Origin: Isoetes taiwanensis
Taxonomy: Eukaryota; Streptophyta; Lycopodiopsida; Isoetales; Isoetaceae
Length of the DNA: 64,000 bases
Direction: 5' to 3'
NCBI GenBank assembly: GCA_021234155.1
Contig: JAJEKV010000054.1
Span: 248,001 to 312,000 of the forward strand
The position numbers and the translations under genes were made by a program. This document shows, one piece after another, positions 56,906 to 64,000 of this stretch. Below the pieces are notes generated by a model. It searched no databases, was not told the origin of the DNA, and saw only the letters and a program-made list of their open reading frames with translations. Numbering within the stretch: position 1 is the stretch's first letter; the number at the start of each line of letters is the position of its first letter.

Positions 56906-59085
56906 TTACAAATTCAGCAATAGTGATCGATGAGTATCTACTGCTTGCAGATATAGTCCTAATTCTATAGGAGCCATACCTAACAATGAATAGTAATCTG
57001 TATTATGTATATCAAACTTCTCTCTGATGTGCGTATACCCTGGGCATTGTATGAACGTATGATGCTCGTCTTCTACGTTGCCAGAGTCACAAATTTTGCA
57101 CAGCCTTGCTTCCCTAGGTGTTTTTGCCCATCTGCCAACCTCTATTTCCAGCCGATGCGAGCTGGTACGGTATTTGGCTATGACCTGTTTACAGAACTTA
57201 GGGATATCCGAATTCAAATAGTTCTGGCTTTTATACTCTTCCATGTGATTGATATTTGCCTTGTACTGCATCATCCGGCTCCCTGGATCTGCCCATAAAT
57301 GGTCAATTGCACATTTCTCGAGCAATATCCTTGCATCTGATTTGTTGGCTGGCCAGTTAGCATCTGTTATGCCCCATTTTCTCGCCCATGCATGAAGATT
57401 TTTCAGCCACCCTTGATCTGAACTTACCATAGCCTGGTAGGACGGGCGATCGGAACATTGCTCCTTCAGCCTGTTAAGAAAATTGATAGATTGGAAAAGA
57501 GCTTCTATCTCTAAAGGAAACATACCAGACTCCGCAAGTATAATGGCATATGGGATTTGAGCTCTGACTCCAAGCTCCTCACGCAGGAATGTCTTTTGTA
57601 CTGCTTCAATCTGATTCCATAGTCTGGCAGGAATTTCTGGTCCCCAAATAGGTGCCTCGTAGAGCAAAATGCCGTTTGCACCAATGTTTTGAACAAAACT
57701 TTCTTAAGTCCCCAATTTGTCAGTGAGGCTGTGCTGCATTTTGTAAGCATGCTGTACAATGCTGTCTTCCCTCCTGTGACTTGGCGTTTAATGCATTCCT
57801 TCCAGCTGTAATTAGTGGATATATCTACTCCCAGGTATTTGTAGCAGTCAACTGTCTCCAGTATATGTCCCTGATATGTAAAATTCGGCCTTTCCCTGGT
57901 ACCAAAGACCATGATCTTTGTTTTTGCTACATTTACCATCATTTTCTTTTCATTACAAAAGTTTTCTAGGCTGCACAAGTGATCTTGCAAGATATGCTTT
58001 TTGCTGGCTACTAGTACCATATCATCGGCATACAGCAATAACTGGATTATGTGCGCTCCTAATTTGGTGCCTGCTAGAGATCGAGCTTTTATCCAGTCTT
58101 CCAGTTCATCTATGAAAATCCCAAACAAAGTTGGAGACAACGGGCAGCCTTGACGTACTCCAATAGTGCTTCTAACCATTGTATCTACTTCCCATACAAC
58201 TTTTATGAGTACCTCTGAATACAACTGAGAAACTGCCGCTCTGATCTCCTGTGGAACCCCTATTCGTGTCATCCTCTCACTCAATTCCATCCGGGGAACT
58301 GTGTCAAATGCTTTAGCAAAGTCCACGAAAGCAACATATAGCGCAACATTAGGAGAGTTTGCCTTCTCTATCATGGCTCGAAGGGTAAGTATGTGGCCTA
58401 GAGTGCTGTGCTTTCGCCTGAAACCAGCTTGGAATAAAGAGCGCCTACCTGTATCCTCAGCCCATGAGCTTAGCTTGATTTCCAAAAGGCTGCCCAAGAT
58501 TTTGGCAAATGTACTTCCAATCAAAATGGTCCTGTAATTGGATACTAACTTTTTATCTCCTGCCTTATGTATCGGATGAACCAAATTGATCTTCCAATCA
58601 TCTGGCATTCCTTGCATGATGCTCTTGTTTAACAAATCTGTAAGAACTGATAGTGTTTTTCACCACCCCATTTAAACAATTCTACACATAGCCCATCCAC
58701 ATCTTTAGCTTTATTGTTCGCCATCCTTGAAATAGCCTCATCTACGTCTGCTTCTGTGAACAGTGCTGCTCTAGAATCTATAATTGGCATGTTATCAGGG
58801 CCGTTTTTCTCATAAATATCCTTAACCAAATTCAGCAAGGCATCTATTTCCAGATTGGCATACTCTGATTTATCTCTGAAAGCGTTCCAAAAGGTTTGTG
58901 GCCCCTTCTTAAATTGTCCGGTAAGCTTGCCCTGTTGCTGCTTGTAATAGGTTCGCTTCTTTCTTCTCAAGAGATGCTTATACCATTTGGGTTTGCAGAT
59001 ATTTCCCTTATCCAACATGCTTCTTGCAGCTTGGCATTCCTCGTCCCACCAAGAATTGCACGGTTCGTAAGCAATCAGTGATGGG
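56906..59085 (-). pseudogene. LINE ORF2 C-terminal part: reverse transcriptase and zinc-like domain, two frame breaks
   Basis: Minus strand. The linker EPCNSWWDEECQAARSML comes first, then KDVDGLCVELFKWGGE (58700-58650). RT follows after a frame change: ILIGSTFAKILGSLLE, LFQAGFRRKHSTLGHILTLR, VAFVDFAKAFDTVPR, GVRQGCPLSPTLFGIFIDEL, the catalytic LLLYADDMVLVASKK (58035-57990) and CYKYLGVDIS. After another change (57667-56906) come an RLWNQIEAVQKTFLREELGV module and the C-terminal CKICDSGNVEDEHHTFIQCPGY zinc-like motif. Catalytic residues are intact; only two frame breaks are visible, so it is fairly young. Confidence 0.88.
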
Positions 59086-60360
59086 CCACAGCAATAACAC
59101 TACGAGCAAATGAGTAAATTCCATGAAAAAATGAAAAATGTGAAGTCTGCTATGCTCTCATATTCAGCACAAGAGTCAATTAGAACCAAGATGGAATGCC
59201 CTCCGAGGATTTATGACCAAGGGTGTTTTAAATGTTATGGTGATTGTTCAAACCTAGAACAATCCCACCTTTTTTTTGTTATTGCATCTGCATACAGGTT
59301 CCAAAAGGAAAGATTATGCAGAATTTTCTTTGTTATGGACTTCCTAGCCTAGCATGAAGTCTGACTTTGACCTTAAGGTTTCCTTCCAGTGCAAGGTATG
59401 TATTGAATACCTTAAATGCATTGTCTAGATAGACAACTCACAAATTATTATGAGTATTTAGAGGTACTAGTAGTACCACAAAACATATGGAATATACAGG
59501 TACACAATTTTTTTTTTTTTTTTTTTTGGGGGTTTATATGTGGAGGTGTAGTAATTGATGTGCAACATGCAAAATGGCCTTGTATGCTTCTACACGGCAT
59601 TTTGCTTCTAACAAAACTAGTCCGACATCTTGGCATGATGGAATTGGTAAGACCTATCAGTGTACCTTGCAAAATATAATGTTTTATTACGAAAGTTCTT
59701 TTTTGGAGCTCACATTTGTTTATGCACATGTATTTATTTTTGAAAATTGAAGGAAACATTTTCATTGGGAGAAACACACAGATTGGTTCTCCAGATGGAA
59801 TGTGCAAGAATAGGCATATGTACGAGTGGATCAAAAACGAAGAACACACAGTTGAAGCAATATCTTAATGCATGCTTCCTCAGTAAGCTTTGAAATGCCG
59901 GCGCCTTGGAGATGGCCAAAATATCATATTACAAAATTCAAATTAATCCTACACTTGTTTGTCGTCCACGCACATAGTATTACCTGTTAGTACATCTGCC
60001 CATGAAGAGGTGTAGGACAATTGCATCAATTTGCATTGATGCACAACACTTCGAATTGAGAAAACCAGATGGTCCTGTGAACTGCATGGAAATAAGATAT
60101 GTTGATGTTGCAAAATGGGAGCGATTGAAGATGAATATAACTCTCTTCGAATTTGCCTAGTGTTTAAAGTTATTTCAGCATGATATGTCAGTATGATTAC
60201 ACCTACTTAGCCATTACCTTGCTTTTGCAGATGCTCGTAGGGATGGCACTAGCCCACAATGACAACACTAACATCTTATATGTTGGATGTTCTTGACTGA
60301 TAAGCCCAATTATGTTTGCATTTTAACACATTGATATGCATTCATCAACGGGATTATGAG
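59086..60360. other. Intergenic, no gene recognised
   Basis: AT-rich with a poly(T) run at 59508-59527. Open stretches lack motifs. Confidence 0.4.
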
Positions 60361-60364
60361 TTTC

Positions 60365-60505
60365 AAGGTTTTGGCCTCAAAAACCTTCTAGTAGTCCTAT
60401 ATAGCAATGGGCTTCCCATGTTTTTTCTTGTATCTAGACACCTTAGTCTCCATGGACGATAATAATTCAATCCAACCCTACCTAACCCAACCCAACCCAA
60501 TGCAA
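60365..60505 (+). mobile_element. LINE 3' end (copy 3) with CCCAA tail
   Basis: The hairpin arms AAGGTTTT (60365-60372) and AAAACCTT (60380-60387) surround GGCCTCA. The terminal segment CTTAGTCTCCATGGACGATAA (60442) matches copies 1 and 4. It ends in CTAACCCAACCCAACCCAA-type repeats (about 60482-60500). No coding sequence is attached, so it is strongly 5'-truncated. Confidence 0.65.
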
Positions 60506-60760
60506 TTCAACCAATCCGTGTATCCTTAAATTTGATTATCCCAGCTCGTATCCACTTCCTAAGCAGCTTGGTATATTGTTCTGATAAACTTCTCCTCTAT
60601 TTTTTAGCAATAAGGTTAAAAAATGATCTTTCTTAGTTTTTTTTGGTGGCCAAAAAGGCCCTAAAGGAAAAAAGGCCATTGTTTTGTTTTTTTTTTTCAT
60701 GTGGACCTTGATTTGTAAGGTCTGTTTTTTGCCATGCATTTGAAGATGCGCATGCGATAT

Positions 60761-60843
60761 GCACATGTCGCATGCAATGCTACATACACAGCAAGCGCAT
60801 GCAACATGTGCATGTGCATGTTGCATGCGCCTGTGACATGTGC
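60761..60843. repeat. Palindromic CATGC-rich hairpin
   Basis: GCGCATGCAACATG (60795-60808) and CATGTTGCATGCGC (60817-60830) are perfect inverse arms with an 8-nt centre. The outer arms GCACATGTC (60761-60769) and GACATGTGC (60835-60843) extend the symmetry. Confidence 0.85.
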
Positions 60844-60910
60844 GTAGCACATGCTTTCTGGAATTTGCAACCAGACATCTTGGAAGAACATACTAGATTT
60901 TTATCATCTC

Positions 60911-61020
60911 TAGGCCTTTGGTCTAGTGGTAACACATTAGTCCTAGAATATCTACGTTAACCAACGACTACAAATCATTGGCTTCCTAGATTTTGGCCAA
61001 AACCAGTAAAAATAAGGTAT
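60911..61020 (+). mobile_element. tRNA-derived SINE remnant
   Basis: GGCCTTTGGTCTAGTGGTAACAC contains a good pol III A-box (TGGTCTAGTGG, 60919-60929). The B-box expected about 30 nt later is degraded (ACGACTACAAATC). The 3' end is not defined. Confidence 0.55.
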
Positions 61021-61789
61021 CCCATAAACAACCACATAGAAGTAGACCCAAATGGTCAAACCAGAATGTTAAGATGTCTATACATTTAGCATCAATGCTT
61101 TTGTGATTGAAATGAGTGATAACCTTGTTCCAAGCTTTACTGAGACTTCTAAAAAGAAAGATATTTTATAATCTATATGGGTGAATAGTTTGCACCATGA
61201 ATGGCTTTTAAAATGTACTTTTGGCACCTAGAGCTTGAGCATGTAGGAACATATCCTTATAGCCTAATTCACCAAGCTTCGTAGGATGTGCAATCTCTTG
61301 CCATGGGGCAAAGTGCACCTCTTCCCAAATATATTCCTGACGGTAGCCTCATGCTTATTGTAAGATTTCAAGTCAACGATAATGGCAGAGTAAAAATGTA
61401 CACGAAGCTTGCAGGGATCAAGTTTGCAAAGAAGACTCTCCAAGCAAAAGATAAATTGTTTTTAAGACATACGGTTTTCTTACTAGTTCTAATAGTGTCT
61501 AGGCCTCTTTGGCTGCGAGATTGATGGGAAGAGGTAAGCCAAGAAGAGTGATGGATTGTTTTTGGGATGGGGAGGGGGGGCTTAATATCCGCATGTATTG
61601 ATGCTGGAGTCATGATTTTTAAAAGGATGCTGCACTTGTCCAAGTTAAGATAGACCCCAGAGATTGTACCAAAGTCCTTGTTACATTAAAGAAAATTGGA
61701 GATGTAATCTTCTCTAGCCTCTAAGATGATAAACATATCATCCTTATATTGGAAAATGGATAGATGCTTTTGGGAGACAGGCATTTTGT

Positions 61790-62500
61790 ACGTTTCTAAC
61801 TGACATGCCCTTAACCAACTGGGCAAGATTGTCTAGATATTTATGAGTAGTCGCTTTTGCCCATTTACGCCAGTGTCTCGGGAACACCCCACATGCACAT
61901 TACTAAGATCTCTCGAGCACGTCACAACCTCTCCCACTAGACCTATGCTCATCCTCAAGCATCAACAATACTATCAAGAACCTTTATAAGATGGACCCCA
62001 TACATATAGGCATCCATGGAGATTCGAACTCGAGTTCTAGCTTTGATACCAAATGTAACGTTCCTAACCGACATGCCTTTAACCAACTGGGCAAATTTAT
62101 GCCGGTATCTCGAAAATGCCCCACAGGCACATTCAAGGATCGAATACTTGAGCGGTCAACCATAGGCCCGTGACAATCTCTCCCATTAGAACTACGCTCA
62201 TCCTCGAGCATCCAAGACTATTATTTAACTAGTAGACCACTGACTATGTGGTTACCAAGTTTACTAAATTACCCATGTATATAGACATCCATGGAGACTC
62301 AAACTTAAGACATGCTCTGATACCAAATGTAACGTTCCTAACCAAGATGCCCTTAACCAACTAGGCAAAAACGTCTAGACATTTATGAGTAGTCGCTTCT
62401 ACTAATTTATGCCAATTGTCTCGAGAATGCTCCCCACAGGCACGTTCAAGGATCGAATACTCGAGCAGTCAACCATGGTCCTGTTACACATTTAAATACC
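61790..62500. repeat. Three units of the tRNA-like/PBS repeat family
   Basis: Units start near 61790, 62055 and 62330 with ACGTTCCTAACCGACATGCC-like sequence and share CCAACTGGGCAA, CTAGA(C/T)ATTTATGAGTAGTCGC and CTCATCCTC(A/G)AGCATC. Two end in CTTTGATACCAAATGTAACG or CTCTGATACCAAATGTAACG. They lie inside the L1 relic together with the LINE tail that follows. Confidence 0.7.
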
Positions 62501-62529
62501 TTTTATCTTATTGAGGCATTCAAGAGCAT

Positions 62530-62680
62530 CAATATTGCAAAAGTTTTTCCCTCGAAAAACTTTTGAAGCAAGGGTTTTTTAATCCTAGTAGTAATGGCTG
62601 TACTAGGCCATTGTATGGGTCCCATGGCCTCTTGGTCTTCGTGGACGTTAAAAAATCTATTCTATTCTATTCTATTTTCC
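62530..62680 (+). mobile_element. LINE 3' end (copy 4) with TATTC tail
   Basis: The perfect 10-bp stem AAAAGTTTTT / AAAAACTTTT (62539-62564) has loop CCCTCG. A separate hairpin CCTAGTA...TACTAGG follows (about 62584-62607). The terminal hairpin GGGTCCCATGGCCTC/TTGGTC/GTGGACG lies at 62617-62647, and (TATTC)n at about 62657-62677. No coding part is attached. Confidence 0.72.
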
Positions 62681-63681
62681 CACATATAAAAAAATGTAGG
62701 AGGCTAGAAGGCATCCTTATTTAACACCTCTTTGAACTCGAAAGAATTTGGAAGGAGATACATTAATAAGAAGGGCAAAACAGCCATTATTATTCCGCCC
62801 CATAATATTCTGAAGGAGATCATAGTGGATGCCTAAGTGTTGAAGGGCTCTCTCTAGGAAATCCTACCTGATAATCAAATGCGCTTTTAGATCAAGTTTT
62901 AAAAGAAGACAATTCTACTTAGATGTTCTACTCCAATGTAAAACCCCAGAGGCAACAACAAAGTTGTCTAGAATGAATCTGTGAGGTAAGAAAATATATT
63001 GACTTTGTTCATAGGGGATTGAATGTGCCCAAAGTCCGGTTGGAAATTATTTTAGCTAAAAGCTTGTAGGTAGCATTAGTCAGGGATATTTATCTTCAGT
63101 GATCAATTTTAAAAGGATTAGAAATTTTGGATATAAGAGCTACAAATCTGAAAGAAAAAGCATGTTGAAGAGAGGCAGCCTCCCAGGACCCTTTGCCAAG
63201 TGATGGTCTCATGCTTTATAATAGTCCAAAATTAATTTGGTAGTTTTGCACTAGTTTAAAACTGCATTCTTTGTTTTTTACAATATAAATGGATCTAAAT
63301 CTTGTTAAATTTGGATACTTTCCTTTTTATGATAGAATAATTTGATTCAATATGTGTTTTCATGTTTAGTCCCTATCATTTTATATCGGTTGAAGTCAGT
63401 AAATCCTCTTTTTGCTTAAAAAAGGTGTTTGAGGTCAGGGAATTATTTCTCCTTTTTTTTTTTTATTAGAAGTTTTAATTTGACTCTTATGGTTACGAAT
63501 TGAACACATACTTATTTGAGATCATAAGTTATAGTTTTTTTTTAATACTCTTCTACTTGTGGGTATTTGCCAAAATCCCTCTATATGTCGAATTATCCGT
63601 AATTTGGAGAACGACCTAAAACTGACTGACCAAAAGCAACAGAAATGACAATACTTAGAGAGTCATAAAATCTTTTTTATA

Positions 63682-63722
63682 CCTACCTACCTACCCTACC
63701 TACCTACCTACCTACCTATCTA
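63682..63722. repeat. CTAC microsatellite
   Basis: CCTACCTACC-type run with one shortened unit. Confidence 0.9.
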
Positions 63723-63849
63723 TCCACCTACAAAGAATTGAAGACCTTCAAAAGATAACAGCTAAAAATTTACCAGGGCGTATAGGACATCTCGTTCTTC
63801 TATGGTGAGGCTGGGCCAGAGACACAAAAAATTATTTCCGATTGCTCAG

Positions 63850-64000
63850 CTTGGTGAAGTTGATGTCGCAGATCCTAAATTTGATTGGTCTTCTCATCAA
63901 CAATACGCTTAAGTTCTTTGATCGTCCTTTGAGCATGAGCACCATGCAAATGTGAAGCACCCATAGAAGAAACTTGGAGTTGAAGGCCAACAATTTCTGT
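63850..64000 (-). CDS. Possible coiled-coil coding fragment, cut by window edge
   Basis: The minus strand from the edge reads TEIVGLQLQVSSMG, then HAQRTIKELKRIVDEKTNQI, a stop, and DLRHQLHQAEQS in the same frame. The heptad spacing suggests a coiled coil. The single internal stop points to a pseudogene or a sequence error. The family cannot be named. Confidence 0.3.

Larger units (their letters stand above)
53626..59085. mobile_element. LINE rearranged by an internal inversion
   Basis: The 5' half (ORF1 and endonuclease) is on the plus strand up to about 55497. The 3' half (RT, C-terminal zinc-like domain, 3' tail) is on the minus strand from about 59085 down to about 56830. Both coding edges are cut at matching places: the first ends in FGFSKKY and the second starts with GPSLIAYEPCNSWWDEEC. 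A single inversion of about 55.5-59.09 kb would rejoin them. The 5' edge is approximate. Confidence 0.75.
61550..63200 (-). pseudogene. L1-type LINE reverse transcriptase relic, split by later repeats
   Basis: Minus strand. ISLTNATYKLLAKIISNRT (about 63090-63030), RFILDNFVVASGVLHW (about 62990-62940), LKLDLKAHLII (about 62900-62870), ERALQHLGIHYDLLQ (about 62850-62800), INVSPSKFFRVQRGVK (about 62770-62720) and GCLLASYIF. Then comes an interruption at about 62685-61790, followed by FQYKDDMFIILEA (61765-61725, YADD box read as YKDD) and GVYLNLDKCSILLK (about 61665-61625). The order follows the RT palm of plant L1 elements. Several stops are present. Confidence 0.78.

Noticed and set aside
53700..59085. 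Twin-priming 5' inversion of the LINE
   Set aside because: In twin priming the inverted 5' piece is attached upstream of the 3' piece. Here it lies beyond the 3' tail, so a later inversion fits better.
60919..60990. Functional tRNA gene
   Set aside because: The A-box is good, but there is no intact anticodon arm, T arm or acceptor pairing. A SINE remnant fits better.
63682..63722. Possible LINE tail at the CTAC microsatellite
   Set aside because: No upstream GTGGACG-type hairpin or CCCTCG loop was found, so it is listed only as a microsatellite.

Overview
The window looks like nuclear DNA of a land plant. The one clearly intact host gene is a SEN1/MAA3-type helicase with about 20 exons and GT-AG introns. 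The mobile DNA includes Copia and Ty3/gypsy LTR retrotransposons whose primer sites match the 3' end of plant initiator Met-tRNA, plus PIF/Harbinger, Helitron and LINE/SINE sequence. A seed-free plant such as a fern or lycophyte is possible, but this is an inference and the species is not determined. Most of the window is transposable-element sequence in several states of decay. There is no bacterial-type operon, CRISPR array or rRNA.

Left part (1-14 kb). A Copia element cut by the window edge (1-2802, minus strand) is followed by a receptor-like kinase gene (4325-6783, minus), read through seven exons, with substitutions expected of a pseudokinase. A complete gag-only LTR retrotransposon (TR-GAG type, 8765-12025) has a perfect 5-bp target duplication and carries an unusual array of short palindromes. 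A dispersed and tandem repeat with a tRNA-like/primer-site motif occurs near 8.2-8.5, 12.9-13.66 and 61.8-62.5 kb.

Middle part (14-31 kb). This is a nested stack of transposons. A two-gene PIF/Harbinger element runs 14179-28278, with 15-bp terminal inverted repeats and a 3-bp flanking repeat; its transposase is on the plus strand and its Myb/SANT-like partner on the minus strand. A 3.6-kb Helitron (15495-19112) lies inside the transposase, exactly in the codon of the first catalytic Asp. A GC-rich, heavily frameshifted LINE (about 21.38-25.72 kb) lies between the two Harbinger genes. The whole stack probably sits in a decayed Ty3/gypsy element whose integrase and RT relics run 28.28-30.6 kb.

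Right-centre (31-48 kb). Fold-back repeats, a LINE 3' end and an unrecognised minus-strand coding relic precede the helicase gene (37262-47884, plus). A block rich in inverted repeats and palindromes lies just upstream of the helicase. Its 5-kb intron 10 is filled with Copia debris in both orientations.

Right part (48-64 kb). A structurally perfect, probably very young Copia insertion (48600-53564) has two LTRs that look identical but broken coding frames. Next to it is a LINE whose 3' half appears to have been inverted in place (breakpoints near 55.5 and 59.09 kb). The right end holds a third, L1-type LINE relic split by repeats, further LINE 3' tails, a SINE and microsatellites.

The most novel-looking signal is shared by several LINE 3' ends (25.6, 32.55, 60.37 and 62.54 kb, and partly 56.85 kb). 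They carry a stem-loop with conserved loop (T/C)CCTCG whose stem sequence differs between copies while pairing is kept, followed by a second terminal hairpin and a different microsatellite tail in each copy. This suggests an RNA structure recognised during retrotransposition.
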